DNA of 64,000 bases from Comamonas sp. KCTC 72670. Lineage in GTDB: Bacteria > Myxococcota > Myxococcia > Myxococcales > Myxococcaceae. Numbering within the stretch: the first letter of the stretch is position 1; every line of letters begins with the position of its first letter. Both the position numbers and the translations under genes were made by a program. This document shows positions 16,599 to 29,314 of the stretch, in pieces. The notes beneath the pieces are model-generated. The model saw only the letters and a program-made list of their open reading frames with translations. It searched no databases and had not been told where the DNA came from. The DNA lies in assembly GCA_014656495.1 (NCBI GenBank), contig BNCN01000010.1, positions 124,001 through 188,000 of the forward strand, read 5' to 3'.

Positions 16599-18056
16599 TC
16601 AGTGCTTGCCCGCGGCGGACGCGGGCGCCGTCGCCTCGACGGGCACGAGCACCGGCACGCGCTGGAGCCCCAGCCGGATGGCCTCGCGGCCCAGCCAGGG
16701 CGCGCGGATGCGCCACTTCGGATCATTCACGATGAGCGCGGCCACCGCGACGCGCGGGTGGTCCTTGGGCGCGAAGCCCACGAACCACGAGTAGTCCCGG
16801 AACGGCTCGCGGTCCGCCAGCGAGCCCGTCTTCCCCACCGCGCTGTCCACGCGGAAGTTCCGCTCCCGGAACACGCTGCGCGCGGTGCCCTGCGTGACGG
16901 TCGCCTCCAGGAGCGTGGTGAGGTCCTTCGCCACCTCGGGCGAGAGGACGACGTCCCCTTCGGGCGGCAGCACCGGCACGGGCCCGTCCTGCTCGAAGAG
17001 CACGGGGTCCACCCAGCGGCCCTCGTTGGCGGCGACCGCGGCCATCAACGCGCCGTGCAGCGGGGACAGGTACACGTCCCCGAAGCCCGCGCCGGTGTTG
17101 GCGAACCCGAACGGCTCCTCCGGGATGGCGGCCAGCGAGATGTCCGTCGGCACGGGGAAGTCGATCTCGCGGTTGAAGCGGAACCGGGCCGCCATGCGGC
17201 GCAGCCCGTCCACCGAGAGGTGCTTGCTGGTCAGCTTCGCGAAGATGACGTTGGCGCTCTTGCCCATGGCCAGCGCCAGCGAATAGCAGGAGCCGTCCCG
17301 TTCGCTGTCCTGGAGGAGCTTCTCGGACAGACGCCGCTTGCCGCCATGGAAGCACTCCTCCGAGTCCGGCGTGACGCCCGCCTCCAGCAGCGCGCTCCCG
17401 GTGACGACCTTGAAGACGCTGGCCGCGGGGAACACCGCGCGCACGGGCAGGCCCCGGAGCTCCGGCTGCGCCGCGGAGTGCTCCGCCAGCGCGAGCACGC
17501 GCCCGGTGGACGGCTCCAGCACCACCGCCGCGCCGTACGGGGTTTCATAGTTGCGGAGGATCTGCGTCAGCGACGCCTGCAGCACCGGATCAATGGTGAG
17601 GCGCGTCTTCTTCCCGCCCTTCTCCTTCACCACCAGCTTCTCGCCCTCCAGCGTGGCGCGGGCCATCAGGTCCGCCGTCTTGGACAGCGGCTTCACCTTC
17701 GCGATGGGGGGCGCCTTCTCGCGGGAAGGCACCGGCAGGGGCGGCACCATCCCAGGCTCCGCGGCCAGCGCCGCGAGGCCCCCATCCGGGGAGACACCGC
17801 CGAGCACCGCCGCGGCGGAGACGGCATCCGACGTGCCCGAGTCCGGTCCCTGCGCCTGCGCTTCGGCCTCATTTGCGACGGGCGCGGGCTCCGGCGTCAG
17901 CGCCTGGGCCTCCGTGGCCTCGGCCCGAACCCGCGCCCCGGCGCCTCCATCCTCGGACGGGGTGGTGGAAGCGGCGGGGTCCGGCTCGGACGACCCCAGG
18001 AGGACGACGAGCGGGCACAACACGGCTGCGGACAGGAGACGGCGGTGGATGCGCAT
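16599..18056 (-). CDS. Penicillin-binding protein, transpeptidase domain only
   Basis: A 485-residue protein with an N-terminal signal/anchor (RLLSAAVLCPLVVLLGSS) and a long Ala/Glu/Pro-rich linker to about residue 120. The transpeptidase domain carries all three active-site motifs: SxxK in PAASVFKVV, SxN in GKSANVIF, and KTG in AVGKTGSLAD. The usual class B dimerisation domain is missing, so it resembles D,D-transpeptidases of the MrdA-like stand-alone kind that work in the periplasm on peptidoglycan cross-links. It is convergent with the DUF4388 gene and divergent from the ABC transporter genes. Confidence 0.9.
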   Translation of the reverse strand: MRIHRRLLSAAVLCPLVVLLGSSEPDPAASTTPSEDGGAGARVRAEATEAQALTPEPAPVANEAEAQAQGPDSGTSDAVSAAAVLGGVSPDGGLAALAAEPGMVPPLPVPSREKAPPIAKVKPLSKTADLMARATLEGEKLVVKEKGGKKTRLTIDPVLQASLTQILRNYETPYGAAVVLEPSTGRVLALAEHSAAQPELRGLPVRAVFPAASVFKVVTGSALLEAGVTPDSEECFHGGKRRLSEKLLQDSERDGSCYSLALAMGKSANVIFAKLTSKHLSVDGLRRMAARFRFNREIDFPVPTDISLAAIPEEPFGFANTGAGFGDVYLSPLHGALMAAVAANEGRWVDPVLFEQDGPVPVLPPEGDVVLSPEVAKDLTTLLEATVTQGTARSVFRERNFRVDSAVGKTGSLADREPFRDYSWFVGFAPKDHPRVAVAALIVNDPKWRIRAPWLGREAIRLGLQRVPVLVPVEATAPASAAGKH

Positions 18057-18227
18057 TGCAGCGAGCGGGCTCCGGGGGGTGAGCGAGCCCGAATCCTACC
18101 GGCTGAGGGCGGGCTGTCCACGGACGCTTCCCTGACTGCTTCCGCGTCCAACGAAATTCAGAAACTTGGCGTCCGGGTGTGCATCTCCGCTAGGTTCCCC
18201 CACACTTTGGACGGATTGAAAGAGACG

Positions 18228-19103
18228 ATGGTGATCTGGAGCGCTGAGCTCCGCCGCGCGGTGCGCAGTGGCCGCGCGGTGGTGTTGCTCGGGCTCTACA
18301 GCATGTTCTCCGCCTTGGTCCTGCTGGTGGTGGGCTGGCTCACAGCCCAGGTCCGCAACGTCGTCCTCCAGCAACTGGCCGACGCGGACGCGGATACGAT
18401 GGCAAACGCCACCGCGCGCATCAACGAGGAGATGCGCAAGGGCGTGCTGGGCATCTTCACCAGCAACGACTCCGCGCTGGTCGAAGCCCTGGCCCAGGTG
18501 CCGCTCGAGGTGTTGATCGTCTTCAAGATCACCCTCTTCTTCCTGCCCGCCTACATCGCGCTGATGGGCTTCGATCAGATCAGTGGCGAGGTGGGGCCGC
18601 GCTCCATCCGATACCTCACGGTGCGCGCGCGGCGCTCGTCGGTGCTGCTGGGCAAGTTCCTGACGCAGGCCTCGCTGCTGCTCGGGCTCGTGCTCATCAT
18701 CGACCTGGCCATCTTCGTCTACGCCCGCATCGCCAACCCGGACTTCGGCTTCGCCGCCATGGGCCTCAACCTGCTGAAGTTCTGGCTGGCGGCCATCGTC
18801 TACTCGCTGGCCTACGTGGCGCTCACCACCCTGTGCTCGTGCCTCTTCCGCGTCCCCGCGGTGAGCCTGGTGTTCAACTTCATCTTGATGTTCGTCTTCT
18901 GGCTGCTGGCGACCATTGGCCAGGCCCCCGGGAACGCGGACAGCAGTCTGCGCTTCCTGCGCTATGTGTCGCCGTCGCACTACGCGGGCGACCTGCTGCA
19001 TCCTGGCCTGGCCCAGTTTGGCACGAGCGGAGCCGCGTACGCGGCCTTCGCCTTCGTCTTCCTGATGGCAGCCTACGGCATCCTGCGCGCGAGGGACCTG
19101 TGA
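18228..19103 (+). CDS. ABC-2 type transporter permease
   Basis: A 291-residue integral membrane protein with about six hydrophobic segments (for example VVLLGLYSMFSALVLLVVGW, FKITLFFLPAYIALMGF, LLGLVLIIDLAIFVYARI and LVFNFILMFVFWLLATI). The segment FDQISGEVGPRSIRYLTVRARR before the second hydrophobic block is characteristic of ABC-2 exporters of the NosY/YhaP kind. The ATG at 18228 gives a short cytoplasmic start. The stop overlaps the GTG of the ATPase gene by four bases (GTGA). The transported substrate is not evident. Confidence 0.9.
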   Translation: MVIWSAELRRAVRSGRAVVLLGLYSMFSALVLLVVGWLTAQVRNVVLQQLADADADTMANATARINEEMRKGVLGIFTSNDSALVEALAQVPLEVLIVFKITLFFLPAYIALMGFDQISGEVGPRSIRYLTVRARRSSVLLGKFLTQASLLLGLVLIIDLAIFVYARIANPDFGFAAMGLNLLKFWLAAIVYSLAYVALTTLCSCLFRVPAVSLVFNFILMFVFWLLATIGQAPGNADSSLRFLRYVSPSHYAGDLLHPGLAQFGTSGAAYAAFAFVFLMAAYGILRARDL

Positions 19104-20008
19104 GCGACCTGGCCATTGAACTGTTCGGTGTCTCCAAGCGCTTCGGTCCCAAGGTGGCCGTCAGCGGCGTGAGCTTCAGCGTGCCCAGGGGCTCCGTGTA
19201 CGGCCTCATCGGGCCCAACGGCGCGGGCAAGACGACCACCTTCTCCATGATGTGCGGCTACCTCTATCCCTCCGAGGGCACGCTCAAGATCATGGACGTG
19301 GACCCCACCACGCCGGGTGCACTCAAGGGCCGGCTGGGCGCGCTCCCCCAGGACGCGGTGCTGCCGCCGGGCTGGGAGGTGGGCGCGCTGCTGACGTACT
19401 GGGCCCGGCTGTCCGCCCTCGCCAACCCCGAGCGCGAGGCCCGCGAAGCCCTGGACAAGGTGGGCCTCATGGAGGCCTGGAAGGTCCAGACGCAGGCGCT
19501 CAGCCACGGCATGGCCAAGCGCGCCGCCATGGCCCAGGCGCTCATGGGCAGCCCGCCGCTGGTGCTGCTCGACGAGCCCACCGCCGGTCTGGATCCCCGC
19601 ATCGCCGCCCAGGTCCGGCAGGTCATCCGCGACATGAAGGGCCGCCAGACGGTGGTGGTCTCCAGCCACAACCTCCAGGAGCTGGAGGAGCTCTGTGACG
19701 CGGCCGCCATCCTCGACAAGGGCACGCTCGCCCAGGCGGGGACCATGTCCGAGCTCACCGGCCAGGGCGCCGAGTTCCGCGTGCAGATCGCCAAGGGCCA
19801 GGTGATCATCCCCGAGCTCACCGCGATGCCCCACGTCACGGACGCGCGCATGGAGAGCGACACTGTGCTGCGCGTGAGCTTCAGCGGCGGCGTCGCGCCC
19901 GAACAGGTCATCAGCCACGTCGTGCGGCACCTGCTCCAGCACGACGTCCTCATCCTCGGCGTCAGCCGGGGCCAGCGCCTGGAAGACCGCGTCCTCCAGA
20001 TGCTCTGA
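19100..20008 (+). CDS. ABC transporter ATP-binding protein
   Basis: A 302-residue ATPase. Walker A is GPNGAGKTTT, the signature motif reads LSHGMAKRAAMAQAL (SHGM in place of LSGGQ), Walker B is LVLLDEPTAGLDP, and the switch His lies in VVVSSHNLQELEEL. The order and the weak signature fit the CcmA/NatA type that pairs with ABC-2 permeases; the C-terminal 80 residues form a regulatory domain. It begins with GTG at 19100, translationally coupled to the permease gene, and forms an exporter with it at the inner membrane. Confidence 0.95.
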   Translation: MSDLAIELFGVSKRFGPKVAVSGVSFSVPRGSVYGLIGPNGAGKTTTFSMMCGYLYPSEGTLKIMDVDPTTPGALKGRLGALPQDAVLPPGWEVGALLTYWARLSALANPEREAREALDKVGLMEAWKVQTQALSHGMAKRAAMAQALMGSPPLVLLDEPTAGLDPRIAAQVRQVIRDMKGRQTVVVSSHNLQELEELCDAAAILDKGTLAQAGTMSELTGQGAEFRVQIAKGQVIIPELTAMPHVTDARMESDTVLRVSFSGGVAPEQVISHVVRHLLQHDVLILGVSRGQRLEDRVLQML

Positions 20009-20038
20009 CGGACCCTGGCGGGCTGGGAACCCCAGCGC

Positions 20039-20269
20039 TCAGCCCGCCTTGCGCACCCAGCCCACGTAGCACTGCTCGCGCCGCTCCATGCGGACCAGTG
20101 GATTCCCCGTAGCCTGGCACCACGCCGGAAGGTCCGCCTCCAGGCCACGGTCCGTGGAGACGAGCTCCACCAGTGTCCCGGGCGCCAATGCACGCATGGC
20201 CTTGGCGAGTTCCAGGATGGGCATGGGACACAGCGCCCCTCGAGCGTCGATGTGCACGTCGGCGGTCAT
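20039..20269 (-). CDS. TusA/SirA-family sulfurtransferase-like protein
   Basis: A 76-residue protein. DARGALCPMPILELAKAM at about residues 8-25 holds the family Cys in the CPxP motif, which carries persulfide in tRNA thiolation or sulfur trafficking. The rest (PGTLVELVSTDRGLEADLPAWCQATGN) follows the two-layer sandwich of the family. It is convergent with the ABC genes and divergent from the thioredoxin-domain gene. Whether it serves tRNA 2-thiolation or another sulfur pathway cannot be told from here. Confidence 0.85.
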   Translation of the reverse strand: MTADVHIDARGALCPMPILELAKAMRALAPGTLVELVSTDRGLEADLPAWCQATGNPLVRMERREQCYVGWVRKAG

Positions 20270-20463
20270 GATCGGGACTCTGACGGAATTTTTCCGAGGT
20301 CTCCCAAGTTTTGGGCCCCCTAGGGGGCACGGCACCCTGGAAGGCCGGACCGGCTTGCTTGCGCGTCTGGAATTCCCTCTGTTAAGACCGCCGCCCTCTG
20401 CCCTCGTTGAAAAACCGCTCGGGCCCACAAGCCGGCCCCATGGCGAAGGAGCATGACCTACTC

Positions 20464-22434
<1,971 letters not shown>

Positions 22435-22467
22435 TCCCCACCCGGGCCTTCCAGGCCTGACGCGACA

Positions 22468-22507
22468 AAGGCCGTCGGACCCACGAGGTCCGGCGGCCTT
22501 CGTCTTT
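22468..22507 (+). terminator. Intrinsic terminator after the triple DsbA gene
   Basis: AAGGCCGTCGGAC at 22468-22480 pairs with GTCCGGCGGCCTT at 22488-22500 around a seven-base loop, followed by cgTCTTTT. Stem stability and the T-rich tail suit a Rho-independent terminator 33 bases past the stop codon. Confidence 0.75.
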
Positions 22508-22529
22508 TCAGCGGCTGCGGAGGACGCGC

Positions 22530-22916
22530 TCAGGACACGGCGATGGCGTCGATCTCCACCTGGGCGCCCTTGGGCAGCGCGGACACCTGCACGGTGGCCC
22601 GGGCCGGGGGCGCGCCGGTGAAGTGGCGGCCGTAGACCTCGTTCACCCGGGCGAAGTCACCCAGGTTGGTGAGGTAGATGGTGCAGCGCACGACGTGGGA
22701 GAAGTCCAGCCCGCTGGCGGCGAGCACGGCCTTCAGGTTCTCCATCACCTGCTCGGCCTGCGCGACGACGTCGCCCGGCACCATCTCCATGGTGGCGGGG
22801 TTGAGGGGAATCTGACCGGAGAGGAAGGTCATCTTCCCCGCGTCCACCTGGACGGCCTGGGAGTACGGGCCAATGGCCTTGGGGGCCTGGTCGGAGTGGA
22901 TTGCCTTGCGAGCCAT
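22530..22916 (-). CDS. ridA: RidA family enamine/imine deaminase
   Basis: A 128-residue single-domain protein. Family features are GPYSQAVQVDAGKMTFLSGQ near the start, NLKAVLAASGLDFSHVVRC in the middle, and the catalytic Arg/Glu region PPARATVQVSALPKGAQVEI at the end. RidA proteins clear reactive 2-aminoacrylate and related enamines made by PLP enzymes. GAGG lies nine bases before the ATG at 22916. It follows the Rel gene in the same direction after an 81-base gap and may be co-transcribed. Confidence 0.9.
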   Translation of the reverse strand: MARKAIHSDQAPKAIGPYSQAVQVDAGKMTFLSGQIPLNPATMEMVPGDVVAQAEQVMENLKAVLAASGLDFSHVVRCTIYLTNLGDFARVNEVYGRHFTGAPPARATVQVSALPKGAQVEIDAIAVS

Positions 22917-22997
22917 GCGGCGCACCTCGGGGTGAGGAGCGGCCCGCCACGGGCCGCCCGGGGTTTCCGGGCGCTCTATCACGAAAGGCCGGGGCCG

Positions 22998-25220
22998 TTA
23001 GATGCGCTCGACGGAGTAGACCCCCTGGAGCCGCTCGATGGTTCGCATCAGGTCGGTGAGCTGCTTGAGGTCGGAGATGATGACCTCGAAAGTGTTCACC
23101 GCCCGGTCATCTCCCGTGGCCCGGCAGTTGGCCTGGGAGATGTTGACGCTCTTCTTGGAGAAGGTGTTGGTGATGTCCGCGAGGAGCCCCGGCCGGTCCG
23201 CGGAGAGGATGCGCAGGGTGACGGGCCGCTTGAAGTCGCCCTTCACGTCCCAGTTCACATCCACGCGCCGCTCCGGGTCGGTGGCCAGCGCCTTCTCACA
23301 GCCGACGGTGTGCACGGTAACGCCCCGTCCCCGGGTGATGAAGCCGGCGATGGGGTCGCCAGGGACGGGGTTGCAACACCGTCCGAAGCGGACGAGCACG
23401 TCGTCCACGCCGCCAATCTGCACGCCGCTGCGGTTGCTGCGGCCCACCAGGCGCTTGGCCAGGTCGGTGACGCGAGACAGCCCGGGCAGCACGGAGTTAC
23501 CCCCCGCCCCGCCCTGCGGCGCGTTGGCCGTGGCGGCGTCCGCGCGGGCGCCCGCCTCCATCGCGTTGATCTTCTCCGCGGGGACCAGGCGGTGCGACAG
23601 CTGCTGCGGCGTCACCTTGCCGTAGCCCACGGCCACCAGCATGTCGTCTTCCACGCGGAAGCCGAGGTCCACCGCGACCTTCTTCATCTCCCCGTTCTTC
23701 AGCAGCCGGTTGAAGTTGAGCTGGAAGCGCTTGAGCTCGCGGTCCACCAGCTCGCGCCCCAGCTGCAGGCTCTTCTCGCGCTGCTGCTGCTTGATGAAGC
23801 CACGGATGCGCTGCTGCGCGCGGCTCGTCTTGACGAAGGTCAGCCAGTCCTTGGACGGGTGCTGCTGGGGGCTGGTGAGCACCTCCACCGTGTCCCCGTT
23901 CTTCATCTTGTAGCGGAGCGGGACGATCTTCCCGTTCACCTTGGCGCCCACGCACCGGTTGCCCACGTCCGAGTGGATGGCGTAGGCGAAGTCCACCGGC
24001 GTCGCGCCGCGCGGCAGCGAGCGCACGTCGCCCTTGGGCGTGAAGACGAAGACCTCGTCGGTGAAGAGGTCCACCTTCACCGTCTCCAGGAACTCCTTGG
24101 GGTCCTTCAGGTCCTGCTGCCACTCCATCAGCTGCCGCAGCCAGGCGAACTTCTCGTCATCCTTGGAGATGACGGCCTTGCCCTCCTTGTACTTCCAGTG
24201 CGCGGCGATGCCTTCCTCGGCGATCTTGTGCATCTCCGCGGTGCGGATCTGCACCTCGACACGCTCGCTGAGCGGGCCGATGATCGTCGTGTGCAGCGAC
24301 TGGTACATGTTGGGCTTGGGGATCGCGATGAAGTCCTTGAAGCGCCCCGGCACCGGCTTCCACATCTCGTGCACCAGACCGAGCGCCTCGTAGCAGGAGG
24401 GCGCGGTGGGCGCGATGATGCGGAACGCGATGATGTCGTGAATCTGATCGAAGTCGATGCCCTGTGACTTGATCTTCTTGTAGATGCTGTAGACGTGCTT
24501 GAAGCGGCCGCTTACCTCGCCCTTCAGCCCGCGCTCGGCGAGCTTCGAGCGGATGAGGTCGCACGTCTCCTCGATGTACTTCTCCCGCTCCTTCTTGCGC
24601 TTGTTGAGCTTCTCCGAGAGCGCGAAGAACTCCTGCGGCTTCACGTAGCGGAAGCTGAGGTCCTCCAGCTCCGTCTTGATCCACGAGATGCCCAGCCGGT
24701 TGGCCAGCGGCGCGTAGATGTCCAGCGTCTCTTGCGCGATGCGGGCCTGCTTCTCTTCCGACATGTGGTCCAGCGTCCGCATGTTGTGCGTGCGGTCCGC
24801 CAGCTTCACCAGGATGACGCGGATGTCCTGCGCCATCGCGATGATCATCTTCCGGAAGTTCTCCGCCTGCTTCTCCTCCTGCGAGAGGCTCGCGGACGCG
24901 GAGAACTTGGAGAGCTTGGTGACACCATCCACCAGGTGCGCCACCTCGGAGCCGAAGAGCTCGGTCAGCTCCTCCGCCGTGGCCAGCGTGTCCTCAATTG
25001 TGTCGTGAAGGAGTCCGGTGACGATGGACGCCTCGTCCAGCTTGAGCTCGCCCAGGATGCCGGCGACCTCGAGCGGGTGGACGAGGTAGGGCTCGCCTGA
25101 CTTCCGGAGCTGACCCTGATGGACCTTGGCCGAATAGACGTAGGCCTTCTTGATGATGTCCAGGTCGGGGTCGGGGTGGTACTGGGAAACCCGTTGGAGG
25201 ATGTCGTTCAGGCGAATCAT
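22998..25220 (-). CDS. relA: Bifunctional (p)ppGpp synthetase/hydrolase, Rel/SpoT type
   Basis: A 740-residue long RSH protein that makes and degrades the alarmone (p)ppGpp. The HD hydrolase domain (about 45-155) is intact, with VTGLLHDTIEDT and LADRTHNMRTL. The synthetase domain (about 235-350) has GRFKDFIAIPKPNMYQSLHT; the RFKD form is typical of bifunctional enzymes rather than synthetase-only RelA. A TGS domain (about 385-445, FVFTPKGDVRSLPRGATPVDFAY), the conserved RCCNPVPGD segment and a C-terminal ACT domain follow. The ATG at 25220 matches the usual MIRLNDIL start. In M. xanthus the stringent response triggers fruiting-body development. Confidence 0.95.
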   Translation of the reverse strand: MIRLNDILQRVSQYHPDPDLDIIKKAYVYSAKVHQGQLRKSGEPYLVHPLEVAGILGELKLDEASIVTGLLHDTIEDTLATAEELTELFGSEVAHLVDGVTKLSKFSASASLSQEEKQAENFRKMIIAMAQDIRVILVKLADRTHNMRTLDHMSEEKQARIAQETLDIYAPLANRLGISWIKTELEDLSFRYVKPQEFFALSEKLNKRKKEREKYIEETCDLIRSKLAERGLKGEVSGRFKHVYSIYKKIKSQGIDFDQIHDIIAFRIIAPTAPSCYEALGLVHEMWKPVPGRFKDFIAIPKPNMYQSLHTTIIGPLSERVEVQIRTAEMHKIAEEGIAAHWKYKEGKAVISKDDEKFAWLRQLMEWQQDLKDPKEFLETVKVDLFTDEVFVFTPKGDVRSLPRGATPVDFAYAIHSDVGNRCVGAKVNGKIVPLRYKMKNGDTVEVLTSPQQHPSKDWLTFVKTSRAQQRIRGFIKQQQREKSLQLGRELVDRELKRFQLNFNRLLKNGEMKKVAVDLGFRVEDDMLVAVGYGKVTPQQLSHRLVPAEKINAMEAGARADAATANAPQGGAGGNSVLPGLSRVTDLAKRLVGRSNRSGVQIGGVDDVLVRFGRCCNPVPGDPIAGFITRGRGVTVHTVGCEKALATDPERRVDVNWDVKGDFKRPVTLRILSADRPGLLADITNTFSKKSVNISQANCRATGDDRAVNTFEVIISDLKQLTDLMRTIERLQGVYSVERI

Positions 25221-25324
25221 CGAATGAGGAGCAATCGTAACTTTGCACCAACGGAGGGGCAACGTTGCCCCACACCGGGACGTCACCTGCCTCTCGGACG
25301 CCCCAGGTCGTGCGTTCGCTTTCG

Positions 25325-25354
25325 TTGACCCGGTGTTTTACGGCCCCGTAGATT
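25325..25354 (+). promoter_or_regulatory. Candidate sigma-70-type promoter for the FHA gene
   Basis: TTGACC at 25325-25330 and TAGATT at 25349-25354 are separated by 18 bases. The predicted start site falls within a few bases of the ATG at 25365, and no ribosome-binding sequence precedes that ATG, so the mRNA may be leaderless. Confidence 0.4.
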
Positions 25355-25364
25355 CGGCCCGCTC

Positions 25365-26498
25365 ATGTCACAGCTCCTGCTGTCCTCCCTCGCCGTGGTC
25401 TGCCCGAACTGTGACGGGTACAACGCCCCTCGCTCGGCCGCATGCACGCTTTGCGGGCAGGCGCTGAGCGAACAGTCCCCTGCCCCCCGGCCTGCCGCCA
25501 CCCGGCCGCCTGGGGCCGTGGCCCGTCCTGGGACGCCTCCGGGCAACAAGCCTGTAGCGGTCTCCAGCTTCCCGGGTGGCAAGGTGGCCGACCCCGTCGT
25601 CCCCCCCGCCCCCAGCGCCGTCCCCCCGGGGCTGCGTCCGTCGGCGCGCACCCCGCCGCCCACCGCCGCGGGGCTGATGGTGGAGCGTCCGCCCGTCGCC
25701 CGGGCGCCCACGGCGCCTCCGGGCATCGTGGCCCGCACGGGTGGCGCCTCCGGCCCCGCCACGACGCGCCCCCCGCCGCCCGTCCCGGACAGCGCCATGC
25801 CCGGTCGCGCGGGCGCGGCCACGCTGCCGCCCAAGCCCGCGCCCCCCGCCGCCTCGCGCTTCGGGCTCGCCGTCATCGCCGGCTCCGCGCGGGGCCAGCG
25901 CTACAAGCTGCCCGTCACGGGGTGTGTCGTGGGCCGGCAGCGCGGCGCCATCCTGTTCTCGGACGATGTCTTCGTGTCGCCCCTGCACGCCACCTTCCTG
26001 GTGAAGGACGGCGCGCTGTACGTGCGGGACGAGTCGAGCGCCTCGGGCGTCTTCGTCACGGTGGGCGGCACGGAAGCGCTCACGCCGCGAACCCACTTCA
26101 GCGCGGGCCAGCGGCTGTTCCGGTACACGGGGCGCATCGAGCCCCAGCCGCCCGTGTCCGGCCGCCCCGCCATCTACGGCGCGCCCATGCCCTCGGGCCA
26201 GGCGGTGTACGGCGTGGAGGAGGTCCTCGTGGGTGGCCGCGCGGGCCGCGCGGTGATGACCGCGGCGCCGCTGCTCACCATCGGGCTCGCCCACTGCGAC
26301 TTGAGCTTCCCGGGTGAAGAGGGCCTCGCCGGACGGCACTGCGAGCTGTCGCCGACGCCCACGGGCGCGCTGCTGAGAGACCTGTCTGGCGGACTGGGGA
26401 CATACGTGCGCCTCGCCAGCGGCGTGGAGCGGCCGCTGAGGCCGGGGGACCGGGTCCGGCTGGGCCAGCACGTGCTCCAGGTGGAAGCGCTGGGCTGA
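25365..26498 (+). CDS. Zinc-ribbon protein with two FHA-like domains
   Basis: A 377-residue protein. Residues 11-32 form a zinc ribbon (VCPNCDGYNAPRSAACTLCG, CxxC...CxxC). A Pro/Ala-rich linker of about 125 residues follows. From about 165 there is an FHA-like domain (VVGRQRGAILFSDDVFVSPLHATFLV, SSASGVFVTV) and from about 280 a second (TIGLAHCDLSFPGEEGLAGRHCELS, SGGLGTYVRL). FHA domains bind phosphothreonine, so this is a likely reader of Hanks-kinase signals; a zinc-ribbon kinase lies immediately downstream on the opposite strand. Cytosolic, with no membrane segment. Confidence 0.8.
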   Translation: MSQLLLSSLAVVCPNCDGYNAPRSAACTLCGQALSEQSPAPRPAATRPPGAVARPGTPPGNKPVAVSSFPGGKVADPVVPPAPSAVPPGLRPSARTPPPTAAGLMVERPPVARAPTAPPGIVARTGGASGPATTRPPPPVPDSAMPGRAGAATLPPKPAPPAASRFGLAVIAGSARGQRYKLPVTGCVVGRQRGAILFSDDVFVSPLHATFLVKDGALYVRDESSASGVFVTVGGTEALTPRTHFSAGQRLFRYTGRIEPQPPVSGRPAIYGAPMPSGQAVYGVEEVLVGGRAGRAVMTAAPLLTIGLAHCDLSFPGEEGLAGRHCELSPTPTGALLRDLSGGLGTYVRLASGVERPLRPGDRVRLGQHVLQVEALG

Positions 26499-26651
26499 AG
26501 CGGCCCGGCGGTCCCCTTGGGCGACGGCCTCGCGATGCCGAGCAAAGCCCGCCACAACGGGGATGCGGATGTGACGGCCGCACGGGCACCGCGCGATCTA
26601 CGCCGGCGACGCGGGCCATGCACCGCGCAAGCGGAAGCTGGGCCCCGCTCC

Positions 26652-28385
<1,734 letters not shown>

Positions 28386-28490
28386 GGGGGTGGGTCTCCG
28401 ACTTCATCACGCCGCTCGGGTAGGGAGCAAGCCGCGAGCAACGCAAGGCGAGCAACCGGGCTCCGGCCCTGGTACAACCCCTAGCCCTCC

Positions 28491-29258
28491 ATGGACGCGA
28501 TGGAATACTGCCCTCGCTGTGATACCGAAAACCCCCGGGACGCCTCCGTCTGCCGGGCCTGCGGGTCGCCGCTGCGCTCCGGAACGATGGTGATGGCCGT
28601 CGCCAGCGTCGCCGCGCGCCCGCAGGTCTCCATCCGCGTGGTCCGTGCGGACGGCGGTCCGGAATCCATCGTCCGCATGCAGCGCGACACCCTCACCTGC
28701 GGCCAGCAGGGGGACATCGCGCTCTCGGACGACCCCTTCATCATGCCGCTCCAGGTGCGCTTCTTCTTCTCCGGCGTCCGGCTGGCCGTTGAAGACGTGG
28801 GCGGCGCCAACGGCGTCTTCGTCCGCCTGCGCCAGGAGCGGGAGCTGCCCCCCGGCGGCGAGCTGCGCCTGGGACGGCAGCGGCTCGTCCTGGAGCCCAT
28901 TCCCGCCGCGGCCACCGGCCCCGGGGGCACGCAGGTCTGGGGCTCGCCGGATCCCGGCTACCGCCTGCGGCTGGTGCAGTTGCTGGAGGGCGGCCTGCGC
29001 GGCGGCGCCTATCCCCTGCGCGAGGGCGACAACCTCCTCGGCCGCGAGCAGGGCGACCTCACCTTCCCCACCGACGGCTTCGTCTCCGGACGTCACGCCG
29101 TGCTGCAGGTGAAGCAGGACCGGCTCCAGGTCCGCGACGTGGGCTCGTCCAACGGCACCTTCATGCGCCTGTCGGGCCCCACCTTCGTGGACAACGGCGA
29201 CCACTTCCTCATCGGCCGGCAGCTGCTGCGCGTGGAAATCCAGGCGCCGGCGGCCTGA
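28491..29258 (+). CDS. Zinc-ribbon protein with two FHA domains
   Basis: A 255-residue protein. A zinc ribbon (YCPRCDTENPRDASVCRACG) occupies about residues 6-25. A first, weaker FHA-like domain (LTCGQQGDIALSDDPFIMPL, DVGGANGVFVRL) runs from about 50 to 140. A second, complete FHA domain from about 160 has NLLGREQGDLTFPTDGFVSGRHA and VRDVGSSNGTFMRL, with the GR, SGRH and SNGT residues that bind phosphothreonine. It is divergent from the kinase gene (105-base gap) and ends at a large intergenic hairpin. It is probably an effector in the same phospho-signalling set. Confidence 0.85.
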   Translation: MDAMEYCPRCDTENPRDASVCRACGSPLRSGTMVMAVASVAARPQVSIRVVRADGGPESIVRMQRDTLTCGQQGDIALSDDPFIMPLQVRFFFSGVRLAVEDVGGANGVFVRLRQERELPPGGELRLGRQRLVLEPIPAAATGPGGTQVWGSPDPGYRLRLVQLLEGGLRGGAYPLREGDNLLGREQGDLTFPTDGFVSGRHAVLQVKQDRLQVRDVGSSNGTFMRLSGPTFVDNGDHFLIGRQLLRVEIQAPAA

Positions 29259-29267
29259 AAACGCGAA

Positions 29268-29299
29268 GGGCCGCACGGAGGAGCTCCTCCGCGCGGCCC
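29268..29299. terminator. Large intergenic inverted repeat between convergent genes
   Basis: GGGCCGC-A-CGGAGGA at 29268-29282 pairs with the following CTCCTCCG-C-GCGGCCC to form a nearly perfect stem between the FHA gene and the convergent DksA-type gene. It lacks a T-run but is placed to stop transcription from both sides. Confidence 0.5.
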
Positions 29300-29314
29300 C
29301 GAAGCCCTCGGCGC